A stretch of 64,000 nucleotides of DNA, from positions 1-64,000 of the forward strand of contig NZ_NSLC01000009.1 in the NCBI RefSeq assembly GCF_020144925.1, given 5' to 3'. The notes beneath the pieces are model-generated. The model searched no databases. It saw nothing but the letters and a program-made list of their open reading frames with translations, and was not told the DNA's origin. The position numbers and the translations under genes are program-made. Origin of the DNA: Afifella sp. IM 167 (GTDB lineage Bacteria; Pseudomonadota; Alphaproteobacteria; Rhizobiales; Afifellaceae). Positions 18,197 to 28,446 of the stretch are shown piece after piece; position 1 is the stretch's first letter; each line of letters starts with the position of its first letter.

Positions 18197-19850
18197 CCTT
18201 TCTGCCATTTCCGGCCGCCGGCCGACCGGCGGCGACGCCATCGTCGCCTGGCTGAAGAGCGCCGGCGTCGAGCATCTCTTCTCCGTCTCCGGCGGCCCGA
18301 TCAATTCGGTCTACCGCGCCTGCGCGGAGATGGACCTGCCGCTCGTTCACACCCGCCACGAGGCCGCCGCCTGCTTCATGGCCGAGGCCGCCTCGCGCGT
18401 CACCGGCAAGGCCGGCGCGGCCATCGTCACGCTCGGCCCGGGCGTCACCAACACGGTGACGCCGGCCATGGTGGCGAAGATGGCCGGCACGCCGCTCCTC
18501 ATCATCGGCGCCCAGGCGGGCACGGGCAGCCTCGATCGCGGGGCGGGCATGTCCTACGACGTGCTTCCGGCGATGGCCGCGGTGACCAAATGGTCGGCGC
18601 GCGTCATCGATGCGGCCCGCCTTCCCGAATATCTCGACATGGCCTGGCGCCACATATGGGCGGGCCGGCCGGGCCCGGTCTTCCTGGAGGTGCCGACGGA
18701 TATTCTCTCGGCCGCTGTGGAGGCGGGCCTGCTGCAGGCTCTTCCCGACGCGCCGCCGACGGCTTCCGCGCCAGGCCTTTCTGGCGCGGACGGCGAGGCG
18801 ATCGCGAAGGCCTTTTGCGAGGCGAAGCGGCCGCTGCTCCTCCTCGGCGACGAAGTCTTCTGGCACCTGCCGGAGCGCGCCCTTGAAGCCATCGAGCGCC
18901 ACCATCTTCCCTTCGCCACGATGCGTCTCGCCAGAGGCGTCGTCGACGAGCGTCATCCGCTTTGGGCAGGGCCCGGCTACGCGCCCTGCAACCCCACTTT
19001 GCGCCGCGCGCTGGGCGAGGCCGATTGTATTCTCCTCCTCGGCCACCATTTCGAGTTCGACCTGGAGTTCGGCAAAGGCCTCGGCGAAGGCACCAAGGTG
19101 ATCCAGTCGAGCGCGGATGCCGAGCTTCTCCACCGCAGCCGCCGCGCCGACATCGCGGCCAACGCATCGGCTCGTGACGTGCTCGCGATGCTGGCCGAAC
19201 TTCCGGCCCTTGCGGCGGACAAGGCGTGGGTGGACGGGGTCACGGCCGGATGGGCCGCCGAGCGCGATGCGCAGGCGGGCGAGGGCGGCAACGACGGCAT
19301 GCATCCGGTCGCCGCGGTCGATGCCGTCTGCGACGGTGCGCCCGACAACGCCATCTTCGTCTCCTCGCACGGCAACGTCGATTTCTGGGCGGATGCGCGC
19401 CTCAGGTTTTCGGCATCCGGCAGATATCTGAGGGCAGGCCAGTCCGGCTCCCTCGGCGCCGAAGTGCCTTATGGCGTCGGCGCCAGCTTCGCCGATCCAC
19501 AGGCACCGGCCATCGTCTTCGTCGGCGACGGCGGTGTCGGCTATCACGTGACGGAGCTCGACACGGCCGAACGGCATGGGCGCAACGTCATCATCGTGGT
19601 GCTTGACGACCAGCTATGGGGCGCGATCGCGCTGCCCCAGCGCCAGAGCTTCGGCGAAACCTATGCGATGGACCTGCCGCGCCGCGACTGGGCGAAGGTA
19701 GCTGAAGGCCTCGGCGCCACTGGCGTCTTCTGCGCCGATCCGGCCTCGCTGCGCTCGGCCATCGCCGAGGCGGCCGAAAGGGGCGGTCCGACGCTCATCC
19801 ATGTGCCGGTGAGAAGCGTGATCAGCCCTTACATGGCCTACATTTCGTGA
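18186..19850 (+). CDS. Thiamine diphosphate-dependent enzyme (acetolactate synthase-like)
   Basis: A 554-residue ThDP enzyme with the three domains of the acetolactate synthase/benzoylformate decarboxylase family. The N-terminal Pyr domain carries the activating Glu59 in HTRHEAA and a LGPGVTNTVTP segment. The central domain follows, and the C-terminal PP domain has the ThDP/Mg motif starting at Gly447 (GDGGVG), about 25 residues before VLDDQLWG. GTG start at 18186 lies inside the SDR gene. It probably decarboxylates or ligates a 2-oxoacid made by neighbouring enzymes. Aspects typical of Xsc or IlvB (long FAD loops, known substrate residues) are not recognisable, so the substrate is open. Confidence 0.82.
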   Translation: MPIDLSAISGRRPTGGDAIVAWLKSAGVEHLFSVSGGPINSVYRACAEMDLPLVHTRHEAAACFMAEAASRVTGKAGAAIVTLGPGVTNTVTPAMVAKMAGTPLLIIGAQAGTGSLDRGAGMSYDVLPAMAAVTKWSARVIDAARLPEYLDMAWRHIWAGRPGPVFLEVPTDILSAAVEAGLLQALPDAPPTASAPGLSGADGEAIAKAFCEAKRPLLLLGDEVFWHLPERALEAIERHHLPFATMRLARGVVDERHPLWAGPGYAPCNPTLRRALGEADCILLLGHHFEFDLEFGKGLGEGTKVIQSSADAELLHRSRRADIAANASARDVLAMLAELPALAADKAWVDGVTAGWAAERDAQAGEGGNDGMHPVAAVDAVCDGAPDNAIFVSSHGNVDFWADARLRFSASGRYLRAGQSGSLGAEVPYGVGASFADPQAPAIVFVGDGGVGYHVTELDTAERHGRNVIIVVLDDQLWGAIALPQRQSFGETYAMDLPRRDWAKVAEGLGATGVFCADPASLRSAIAEAAERGGPTLIHVPVRSVISPYMAYIS

Positions 19851-19875
19851 CGTTTCGAGAAGAGGGATTTGCCTG

Positions 19876-20211
19876 ATGCAGATATGGAAAAATGGCGATG
19901 CGACAGGCGTGACGCCGCCCAATCACTTCGGCGGTCTCAACGTCCTCGATATCGTTCCCTTCGCCGGCAACAAGTTCTCCGTGCAGGTCTCCAAGGCCCC
20001 CAAGGGCGGCGGCGGCGAGATGCATCATCACGATCACTGGTCGCAGGTCTTCTACGTCGTCGAAGGCCAGCTGACCTTCGAGACCGGCAAGGAAGCCTTC
20101 ACCCTGACGAAGGGACAGGCGGTCCTCTTCGAGCCGGGTGATCCGCACTACACGATCAATAACGGTGAGGAAGAGAGCACCACTCTTGTCATCACCGTCG
20201 ACGAGAAATAG
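19876..20211 (+). CDS. Small cupin-domain protein
   Basis: A 111-residue single cupin. Motif 1 reads EMHHHDHWSQVFYVVEG, with the metal-binding histidines and a Glu-like position, and motif 2 is GQAVLFEPGDPHYTI, giving a normal metal-binding barrel. It sits between the ThDP enzyme (25-base gap) and the GntR regulator. Small cupins in such operons are often isomerases, lyases or auxiliary binding proteins; nothing here decides which. Confidence 0.82.
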   Translation: MQIWKNGDATGVTPPNHFGGLNVLDIVPFAGNKFSVQVSKAPKGGGGEMHHHDHWSQVFYVVEGQLTFETGKEAFTLTKGQAVLFEPGDPHYTINNGEEESTTLVITVDEK

Positions 20212-20215
20212 CCGG

Positions 20216-20986
20216 ATGGCGACCAGCTTTTCCCAGACCGAGGCCTCGACCGGCGGGGAGGGCCAATATAGACAGGCACTCATGGCCCAGGCCGAGACCG
20301 CGACAAAGCCAGACATGGAACCGGATGCGCAAAAGCCGTCTTCGGCCTATCTCGTGCGCGTCCTGGAAGACGACATCCTCAACAACGTGCTGAAGCCCGG
20401 CGATCGGCTCGACGAGCAGACGCTCGCCCGCCGCTTCAGCGTGTCGAGGACGCCGGTTCGCGAGGCTCTGCGCCAGCTTGCCTCCTCGGGCCTTCTGGAG
20501 ATCCGCCGCAACCATGGTGCGACGGTCAAGCGCGTCACGGTCGCCGAGCTGATCGAGATGTTCCAGGTCATGGCCGAGTTCGAGGGCCTTTCCGCCCGGC
20601 TGTGCGCGCGCCGCGCCCTGCCGGAGGAAATCGCCGAGATGCGCCGCTTCAACGAGGAATGCGACGCTCTGGCGAAGGCCGCGGACCATTATGGCTTCTA
20701 CGCGGCCAACAACCGCATGCACGAGGTCATCTACGCCGCTTCCGGCAACAACTTCCTCGCCGAGGAAAGCCGCAAGCTCCGCAACCGCATCAACGTCTAC
20801 CGCCGGCACATCACCTTCCAGCCGCGGCGGATGCAGAATTCGGTCTTGGAGCATGCGCGCATCATCGATGCGATCGAGGATGGCAACGAGGAAGCGGCCC
20901 ACCGGCTGATGCGCGAGCATGTCGATCTGCTCGCCGGCTCGGCGGCGGACGTCGTCCAGGCGCTCGAGACCCGCAACCGCAAATAG
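20216..20986 (+). CDS. GntR-family regulator with FCD domain
   Basis: Transcription factor of 256 residues from the ATG at 20216; a second ATG at 20282 would remove a poorly conserved leader and is also possible. The winged helix-turn-helix contains PGDRLDEQTLARRFSVSRTP and VREALRQLASSGLLEI. The C-terminal FCD domain has helix segments with NNRMHEVIYAASGN and EHARIIDAIEDGN, which hold the usual metal-binding histidines and acidic residues. It is encoded inside the operon it may control. The TGTATACA-type sites at 17313 and 32282 are of the kind such proteins bind. Confidence 0.88.
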   Translation: MATSFSQTEASTGGEGQYRQALMAQAETATKPDMEPDAQKPSSAYLVRVLEDDILNNVLKPGDRLDEQTLARRFSVSRTPVREALRQLASSGLLEIRRNHGATVKRVTVAELIEMFQVMAEFEGLSARLCARRALPEEIAEMRRFNEECDALAKAADHYGFYAANNRMHEVIYAASGNNFLAEESRKLRNRINVYRRHITFQPRRMQNSVLEHARIIDAIEDGNEEAAHRLMREHVDLLAGSAADVVQALETRNRK

Positions 20987-21097
20987 CCGCCTCGCTGCCG
21001 CCTTCGGGCGTTGCCGAGACCGCTCCGCCTCCGGCCGGACGGCCGTGGCCCCACATTCAAGAATGACCCCCGATCAACCTGCCGACAGGTGAGTCCC

Positions 21098-22582
<1,485 letters not shown>

Positions 22583-22588
22583 GCCGGC

Positions 22589-23542
22589 TCACGCCTGGCC
22601 GCTCGCGTTCCTGCCGCTTTCCAGGAGCGAGCGGTCGAAGACGCCGCCCGGCTCGAAACCCTCGTTGAGGAAGTCCGCAAAGGCGCGCACGGCCGGGCGC
22701 ATCGTCTGACGGCGCAGATAAAGGCTCATTACCTGCACGGGCGGCAGCGTTTCGGCGATCGGATGCGCCATCACCTTGCTGCCGTCATAGGTGATGGAGG
22801 TGCCCGGCAGCGCGTTGTGGATCGTATAGCCGTGGCCGTGGCCGACGAGGCCGCGGATGAGTTCGTAGGATTTCAGCCGATAGGCGATCCGCGGCATGAT
22901 CTTCGAGCTGGCGAAGAGGCCGAAGAAGTAGTCGCGCGAATGCGGCAGGTCGAGGAGGATGAAGGGCTCGTTCGCGACCTCCTTCAGGCTGATCGATTTC
23001 TTCCCGGCGAGCGGATGGTCCGCCCCCAGCAGGATGTAGGGGGGCAGGTCCGTGAGCCGCTCTCCGGTGATCTCCTGGGGCAGGGCGTAGGTATAGGCGA
23101 TGGCGATCTCGGCGCGGCCCGACAGCAGCCAGTCGATGATGTCCTGCTGGTTGCCTTCCTCCATGCGCACCGTGATGCCGGGCTGCCGCTTGGCGAAATC
23201 GGCCAGGAGGCGCGGCATGTAGCGGGTCGCGAGCGTGGCGAAGCAGCCGACGGTGATCTCGCCCGCCACCGAGGAGCCGAGCGTGGCGACGCTCGTCTCG
23301 AAATCCTGGGCATGCTTGATGAGAAGCCGCGCCTCGTGGACGAATTGGCTGCCGGCCACGGTCGGCGTCACGCCGCGCGCATGGTGGCGCACGAAGAGCT
23401 GCGTTCCGAGGTTCGCCTCCGCTTCCGCGATGGCGGCCGAGATCGCCGGCTGCGAGACGTTGAGTTGGCGCGCCGCACCCGTCACGCTGGCGGCGTCGGC
23501 CGTGGCGACGACATAGGTGAGCGACCGCAGCGAGAAGGGCAT
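22589..23542 (-). CDS. LysR-family transcriptional regulator
   Basis: A 317-residue LTTR. The N-terminal winged helix-turn-helix covers about residues 3-62 with SVTGAARQLNVSQPAISAAIAEAE and LGTQLF. A linker helix and a two-lobed periplasmic-binding-like effector domain follow. Its gene is divergent from TRAP operon 2 and ends six bases from the PLP-enzyme gene, in convergent orientation. It probably controls the TRAP 2 operon in response to the imported acid; an inverted repeat in the shared promoter (23556-23582) could be its site. Confidence 0.9.
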   Translation of the reverse strand: MPFSLRSLTYVVATADAASVTGAARQLNVSQPAISAAIAEAEANLGTQLFVRHHARGVTPTVAGSQFVHEARLLIKHAQDFETSVATLGSSVAGEITVGCFATLATRYMPRLLADFAKRQPGITVRMEEGNQQDIIDWLLSGRAEIAIAYTYALPQEITGERLTDLPPYILLGADHPLAGKKSISLKEVANEPFILLDLPHSRDYFFGLFASSKIMPRIAYRLKSYELIRGLVGHGHGYTIHNALPGTSITYDGSKVMAHPIAETLPPVQVMSLYLRRQTMRPAVRAFADFLNEGFEPGGVFDRSLLESGRNASGQA

Positions 23543-23555
23543 CGGAAAACCTTAT

Positions 23556-23582
23556 GCAAAAGGCCGAAAAAAACTATTTTGC
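23556..23582. promoter_or_regulatory. Inverted repeat, possible LysR binding site
   Basis: GCAAAA at 23556-23561 and TTTTGC at 23577-23582 form an inverted repeat in an unusually AT-rich patch directly upstream of the LysR gene and in the promoter region of TRAP operon 2. A position close to the regulator's own start fits LTTR autoregulation. The rest of the 224-base intergenic region shows no clear element. Confidence 0.4.
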
Positions 23583-23766
23583 CGATGCACTCCGCTGCGT
23601 CAACCTGAAGCGGGTTGTCCATCCAAGAGCAGCCCGGTCCAAGGGAACGGCATCGGATTGGAGATGCCGCGATACAGGAGAAAACTCCGATCGCGGCGCT
23701 CCCGGGAAAGATCTCGGCAGCGGCAACGCTGCGTCCACACGCCTCACAAAGAGCAGGGGAACAGCA

Positions 23767-24747
23767 ATGCAATTCAACAAGCTCAAGCTTGCGGCGGTAA
23801 CCGCCGTCGCCATTCTCGCCGGTGTCACGGCAGGACAGGCGCAGACCAGCCTGAAACTGGCGGTCGAGACGACGCCGGGCGATCCGCTGAACGTCATGCT
23901 GACGGCGTTCAAGAACGACCTGGCGGAAAAGGCCGCGGACGATCTCGATATCGAGTTCTTCGAGGCCGGCGCGATGGGCGACGAGGGCGCCCTGATGGAG
24001 ATGATCCGCGCCAATCAGGTGCAGGTCGTGCCGCTCGGCTCCGATATCGTCCAGCTCGACGACAAGTTCGCGGTCTTCGACGCACCCTTCCTCTTCTCCG
24101 ACAAGGAATCGGCCCGCAAGGCGCTCGACGGTGAGCTCGGCGACATGCTCGCCGCTTCCCTGCGCGAAGAGGCCGGCCTGCAGGTGCTGGCCTTCGGCGA
24201 GCTCGGTTTCCGTGCCATCAGCAACAACGTGCGCCCGATCGAGACGCCGGAAGACCTGAACGGCCTGAAGCTCCGCACGCCGGGCAGCGAGACGCGCATC
24301 CTCGCCTTCAAGACGCTGGGCGCGGCGCCGACCCCGATGAACCTCGGCGAAGTCTACGTCGCGCTCCGCCAGGGCGTGCTCGACGGTCAGGAAAATCCTC
24401 TCTCCGTCGTCAAGGAATTCTCGCTCTTCGAGGTGCAGAAATACATCTCGCTCACCAACCACGTCTATTCGCCGATCACCCTGGCGATGAACGCCGAAGC
24501 CTGGGACAGCCTCGACAAGGAGACCCAGGAGAAGGTGCTCGCCGCGGCCGAGGCCGGCGCGCAGAAGACGCGCGAGCTTTCCGACGAGAGCGATGCCAAC
24601 CTCGTTGGCGAGTTCGAGGCGGCCGGCGTGAAGGTGAACAAGCCCGAGATCGCACCCTTCAGGGAAGCGGCCGCGCCGGTCCATGCCGCGATCGCCAAGA
24701 TCGTCGGCGAGGACTTCATGACGAAGGCCAAGGAAGCGGCCGAATAG
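23767..24747 (+). CDS. dctP: TRAP transporter substrate-binding protein (DctP family), system 2
   Basis: Periplasmic binding protein of 326 residues. ATG 23767 starts a clear signal peptide (LAAVTAVAILAGVTAGQAQ, cleavage before TSLKL). The binding segment GLKLRTPGSE holds the conserved arginine, followed by GAAPTPMNLGEVY. It is the first gene of an operon with a decarboxylase-like enzyme, DctQ, DctM and a hydroxyacid dehydrogenase, so the ligand may be a substituted malonate or a related carboxylate. Confidence 0.92.
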   Translation: MQFNKLKLAAVTAVAILAGVTAGQAQTSLKLAVETTPGDPLNVMLTAFKNDLAEKAADDLDIEFFEAGAMGDEGALMEMIRANQVQVVPLGSDIVQLDDKFAVFDAPFLFSDKESARKALDGELGDMLAASLREEAGLQVLAFGELGFRAISNNVRPIETPEDLNGLKLRTPGSETRILAFKTLGAAPTPMNLGEVYVALRQGVLDGQENPLSVVKEFSLFEVQKYISLTNHVYSPITLAMNAEAWDSLDKETQEKVLAAAEAGAQKTRELSDESDANLVGEFEAAGVKVNKPEIAPFREAAAPVHAAIAKIVGEDFMTKAKEAAE

Positions 24748-24764
24748 AGCCGAAGGGAAGCTCG

Positions 24765-25553
24765 ATGTCCTTGTCTCGTGATGCCCGTCCCGCCTTCCGA
24801 TACGACGGAAACGGTGAACGGGCCCGGATAGGCCTGATCTTCATGGCCTCCTCCATCGTCATGGAATCGGAGATGTGGGCGATGGCGGCCGAAGGCGTCG
24901 CCATCCACACGACGCGCATCAAGCTTCCGAAGGTCACGGTGGAAGGGATCGAGGAGATGATGAACGCTCCCGAATTGGAGAGCGCGGCGCGTCTTCTCGG
25001 TTCCGCCCCCATCGATGTCCTGTGCTTCGGAGGCACGAGCGCCTCGTTCCTCCACGGCACGGCCTACGATCATGCGCTCATTGAGAAGCTGAAGTCCTGG
25101 GCTCCCGGCCCGAAGGTGACGACGGCTTCCACGGCGACCCTGGCGGGCCTGAAGAAGGTGGGGGCGGGACCTGTCGCCCTCGCCACCCCCTATGTCGACG
25201 GTGTCCATGAAAGGGCGGTGCGCTTTCTCGAAGAGAACGGCCACCCGGTCGTGGCCGGTCGCAACCTCGGCATCGATTCCGATCAGGCCCTCGCCGAGGT
25301 GCCTCTCGACGACGTCTTCGACCTCGTCTGCTCGGTCGACCGGCCGGAGGCGAGCGCGATCTTCATCTCCTGCACGAACTTCTGGTCCGTCGGAGCGATC
25401 GAGGCTTTGGAGGCCGAGCTCGGCAAGCCCGTCGTCTCGGCCGTGCAGGCCTCGTTCTGGCATGCGCTCGATATCCTCGATGTCGACGGCGCGCGTCCGG
25501 GCTACGGCAGGCTTGTCGATTCCAGGGCCGCGAAGGGCGCCGACGCGCCATGA
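24765..25553 (+). CDS. Arylmalonate decarboxylase/maleate isomerase-like enzyme
   Basis: A 262-residue member of the Asp/Glu racemase superfamily. In this group maleate isomerase and racemases use two cysteines, whereas arylmalonate decarboxylase has glycine at the first site and cysteine at the second. Here the first site reads Gly90-Thr91-Ser92 (FGGTSASF) and the second Cys203 (ISCTNF), with Tyr143 in ATPYVDGV: the decarboxylase pattern. An extra Cys87 lies three residues before Gly90. The gene lies between dctP and dctQ, and its stop overlaps the dctQ start (ATGA), so imported substrate is likely its target. Decarboxylation of a substituted malonate is inference. Confidence 0.75.
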   Translation: MSLSRDARPAFRYDGNGERARIGLIFMASSIVMESEMWAMAAEGVAIHTTRIKLPKVTVEGIEEMMNAPELESAARLLGSAPIDVLCFGGTSASFLHGTAYDHALIEKLKSWAPGPKVTTASTATLAGLKKVGAGPVALATPYVDGVHERAVRFLEENGHPVVAGRNLGIDSDQALAEVPLDDVFDLVCSVDRPEASAIFISCTNFWSVGAIEALEAELGKPVVSAVQASFWHALDILDVDGARPGYGRLVDSRAAKGADAP

Positions 25554-26056
25554 TGGGCGCCAATCCGGGCAGCAGGCTCGACACTTCCGCTGAGGCGGGA
25601 AGGGCGGACCGCGCCATTGCGCGAGTCAATTACGGCCTCGAATGGATGGCGGTCTTCCTTCTCGGCCTCCTGGTCGTGCTCGTCTTCGCCAACGCGATGG
25701 GGCGCTATCTCTTCACCTATCCGCTTCCATGGACGGAGGAGATCGTCCTTATCCTGCTCGTGTGGATCGGCGGCACCGGCGTCCTTCTCGCCGCCCTGCG
25801 TGGCTCGCTCATCTGTTGCGACATGGTGACGGAGCGCCTGGGAGCCCGGCCCGCAAGGATCGTCGCGGTCCTGGCATCGCTGATCGGCTCGGGCGTGATG
25901 GCGTATTTCGCCTGGCTTACCTTCCAGTACATCCAGCTCTTTGGCGGGGATCTCTCGCCGATGCTCGGCCTGCCGAAATGGATCGCCATGGCCGGCCTTC
26001 TCTTCGCCACCGCCGGCCTTTCGGTGACCCTCATCATGCCTGTCTTCAGGCGATAG
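25550..26056 (+). CDS. dctQ: TRAP transporter small permease (DctQ family), system 2
   Basis: A 168-residue four-helix subunit. After an N-terminal soluble leader of about 28 residues come helices WMAVFLLGLLVVLVFANAMG, a VLILLVWIGGTGVLLA segment next to the conserved PWTEE, and two later helices. Start overlaps the decarboxylase stop by 4 bases and dctM follows after nine bases. Confidence 0.88.
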   Translation: MMGANPGSRLDTSAEAGRADRAIARVNYGLEWMAVFLLGLLVVLVFANAMGRYLFTYPLPWTEEIVLILLVWIGGTGVLLAALRGSLICCDMVTERLGARPARIVAVLASLIGSGVMAYFAWLTFQYIQLFGGDLSPMLGLPKWIAMAGLLFATAGLSVTLIMPVFRR

Positions 26057-26065
26057 GAGACGACG

Positions 26066-27346
26066 ATGCTGGAACTTGCCCTCGCCACCATCGTCGCCCT
26101 CTGCTTCCTGGCGTTGATCGGCATGCCGGTCATCATCGCCATGGCGACCGCCGTGGCGATCTTCGTCCTCTTCTCCGGCGGCTGGCAGCTCGCCCTGCCG
26201 CAGCAGACGCTGTCCGGCCTTTCCGACTACATCCTCATCACGCTGCCGCTCTTCATCTTCGCCGGCGGCATCATGAACCATTCCGGCATCGCCGACCGGC
26301 TCTTCGCCTTTGCGGCAGCCGCCGTCGGCTGGATGCGCGGCGGGCTCGCCCATGTGAACATCGCCGTCAGCCTTCTCTTCGGCGGCATGATCGGCACCTC
26401 GGTCGCCGATCTTGCCGGCACGGGCTCCATCATCATCCCGAAGATGAAGGAGAACGGCTATCCCGGCCCGCTCGCGGCCGCGCTGACGGCGACGTCCTCC
26501 GGCATCGGCGTCCTGGTGCCGCCGAGCTCGCCGATGATCCTCTATTCGGCGGTGACCGGCACCTCGCTCGGCGCGCTTTTCCTCGCCGGCATCGTACCGG
26601 GCATCCTGATGGCGATCGCGCTGATGCTCGTCATTTCCGTCATGGCGCGGCGCAAGGGCTGGAAGCCGATGCAGGGCTTTGCCTGGCTGCGCCTCGTCAG
26701 GACCGGCCGGGACGCGATCCTGCCGATGGGCCTTCCAGGCCTCATCATCGGCGGCCTCGTCTTCGGCTTCTTCACCCCATCCGAGGCCGGCGCCTTCGCC
26801 GTCGTCTACGCGCTTTTCCTCTCTTCGGTCGTCTACCGCTCGCTGACCTTCGCCGGACTGCGCACCGTGATGGTGCAGTCGGTCATGCTGACGGGCGAGG
26901 TGCTGCTGGTCGTCGGCTTTTCCGTGGCGCTCGGCTGGGCGCTGTCGCAGGCGCGGGTGCCGATCGCGCTCGCCGATCTTCTTGCCACGCTCTTTCCCTT
27001 CGAGACGAGCATTCCCCAGACGCTGGTGCTTCTGCTGCTGGCGCTGATTGCCGGCATGATCCTCGATCCGCTCATCCCGATGATCATGCCGGTGCTTCTT
27101 CCCTCGCTGCTGATGGCCGACATCGACCTCATCCATTTCGGCGTCCTCATCGTCGTCACCGTGGTCATCGGCCAGATCACTCCGCCGGTCGCGCTGGCAT
27201 TGCTGGTGGCGGCGAAGATCGGCCGCGAGGAGGTGATCGCCGTGGTGCGTGCCAACACGCCCTTCCTGATCGCCCTCGTGGCGCTTCTCATCGTCCTGGT
27301 GGTGTTCCCCGGCCTGTCGACATGGCTGCCGCACCATCTCCTGTGA
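26066..27346 (+). CDS. dctM: TRAP transporter large permease (DctM family), system 2
   Basis: A 426-residue, highly hydrophobic transport subunit. The typical LIGMPVIIAMATAVAIFVLF helix, the GGMIGTSVADLAGTGSI re-entrant loop with a following GVLVPPSSPMILY, and the C-terminal QITPPVALALLV segment are present. It is preceded by GGAGACG. It pairs with the dctP and dctQ of the same operon. Confidence 0.93.
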   Translation: MLELALATIVALCFLALIGMPVIIAMATAVAIFVLFSGGWQLALPQQTLSGLSDYILITLPLFIFAGGIMNHSGIADRLFAFAAAAVGWMRGGLAHVNIAVSLLFGGMIGTSVADLAGTGSIIIPKMKENGYPGPLAAALTATSSGIGVLVPPSSPMILYSAVTGTSLGALFLAGIVPGILMAIALMLVISVMARRKGWKPMQGFAWLRLVRTGRDAILPMGLPGLIIGGLVFGFFTPSEAGAFAVVYALFLSSVVYRSLTFAGLRTVMVQSVMLTGEVLLVVGFSVALGWALSQARVPIALADLLATLFPFETSIPQTLVLLLLALIAGMILDPLIPMIMPVLLPSLLMADIDLIHFGVLIVVTVVIGQITPPVALALLVAAKIGREEVIAVVRANTPFLIALVALLIVLVVFPGLSTWLPHHLL

Positions 27347-27437
27347 TGAAGCCGCAAGAAACATGGGCCGTCCGGCCGAGGCCTGGCTTCGGCCCGTGCC
27401 GCCGGACTGCCATCTGGAACCCAAGGGAGAGAGCTGA

Positions 27438-28418
27438 ATGTCGAGCGGGCTAGTTCAGATGCGCGAGGCGCAGGACGAGGAAAGCGGCCTCGGCGCGCTG
27501 GTCTTCTACAGCGAGTTCGACGATCCCGCCGAATGGGCCGACGCGCTTCGCGCCTACCTGCCGGAACTCGACATCCGCGTCTGGCCCGAAGTGGGCGAAG
27601 TTTCCGAGATCCACTACGCTCTCGTCTGGCGCCCGCCTTCCGGCTTCTTCGAGCCCTTCGAGGCGCTGAAGCTCGTCGTCAATCTCGGCGCCGGCGTCGA
27701 TTCGCTCACCGGCCGGCCGGATCTGCCGGACCTTCCCATCTCGCGATTGTCGGATGCCGGCATGGTCGCGATGATGCGCAGCTACATCCTCTTCGCCGTG
27801 ACCCGCTACGCGCGCGACATCCCGGAGTTCGAGGCGGCCAAGCGCCTCGGCGAGTGGCGCTACATCCATCCGCGCCCGCTCTCCTCGACGAAGGTCGGCA
27901 TCCTCGGCCTCGGCATTCTCGGCTCGGCCGCGGCCGAGGCCCTCGCCTGGCTCGGTTACGACGTGCGGGGCTTCGACCGGCGCGAGAAGAGCCTCAAGGG
28001 CGTCACGAGTTTCCACCGCGAGGAGGATTTCGGCGCCTTCCTGGGCGAACTCGACATTCTGGTGAACATGCTGCCGCTGACGCCGGACACGCGCAGCCGG
28101 ATCGGCCCTGACGTCTTCTCGGCCCTGCCGCAGGGGGCGAAGTTCATCAATGCCTCGCGCGGCGAGGTGGTCGACGAGCCGGCGCTCCTCGAGGCGCTTT
28201 CCTCCGGCCATCTCGGAGGCGCCACGCTCGACGTCTTCTGGCAGGAGCCGCTGCCGAAGGATCATCCCTTCTGGGCGATGGAGAATGTCTTCATCACCCC
28301 GCATCTGGCCTCCATCACCGTGCCGCAGGATGCCGCGCGCGACGTGGCCGAGAGCATCCGCCGCGTCCATGGCGGCGAGAGGCCCTTGCACGAGGTCAAT
28401 CCGAAACTCGGCTACTGA
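27438..28418 (+). CDS. D-2-hydroxyacid dehydrogenase (GhrA/glyoxylate-hydroxypyruvate reductase type)
   Basis: NAD(P)H-dependent reductase of 2-oxoacids, 326 residues. The Rossmann motif is GLGILG near residue 155, and the catalytic set is Arg241 (NASRGEV), Glu270 (WQEPLP) and His289 (TPHLAS). Substrate-domain features (LGAGVDSL) resemble the GhrA group. AGGGAGAGAGC precedes the ATG. It closes TRAP operon 2 and could reduce or oxidise a product of the decarboxylase-like enzyme. Confidence 0.86.
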   Translation: MSSGLVQMREAQDEESGLGALVFYSEFDDPAEWADALRAYLPELDIRVWPEVGEVSEIHYALVWRPPSGFFEPFEALKLVVNLGAGVDSLTGRPDLPDLPISRLSDAGMVAMMRSYILFAVTRYARDIPEFEAAKRLGEWRYIHPRPLSSTKVGILGLGILGSAAAEALAWLGYDVRGFDRREKSLKGVTSFHREEDFGAFLGELDILVNMLPLTPDTRSRIGPDVFSALPQGAKFINASRGEVVDEPALLEALSSGHLGGATLDVFWQEPLPKDHPFWAMENVFITPHLASITVPQDAARDVAESIRRVHGGERPLHEVNPKLGY

Positions 28419-28425
28419 GCCCGGG

Positions 28426-28444
28426 GCCGGGCAGGGTGCCCGGC
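28426..28444. terminator. Hairpin between convergent genes
   Basis: GCCGGGC and GCCCGGC form a perfect 7-bp stem with a five-base loop in the 28-base gap between the hydroxyacid dehydrogenase and the molybdenum hydroxylase gene. No T run follows on either strand, so termination strength is uncertain. Confidence 0.5.
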
Positions 28445-28446
28445 GC

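Noticed and set aside
18186-19850. ThDP enzyme as sulfoacetaldehyde acetyltransferase (Xsc) or biosynthetic acetolactate synthase.
   Set aside because: The characteristic Xsc start and the ilvB/ilvN context are missing, and the neighbourhood is not taurine- or valine-related; only the ThDP fold is supported.
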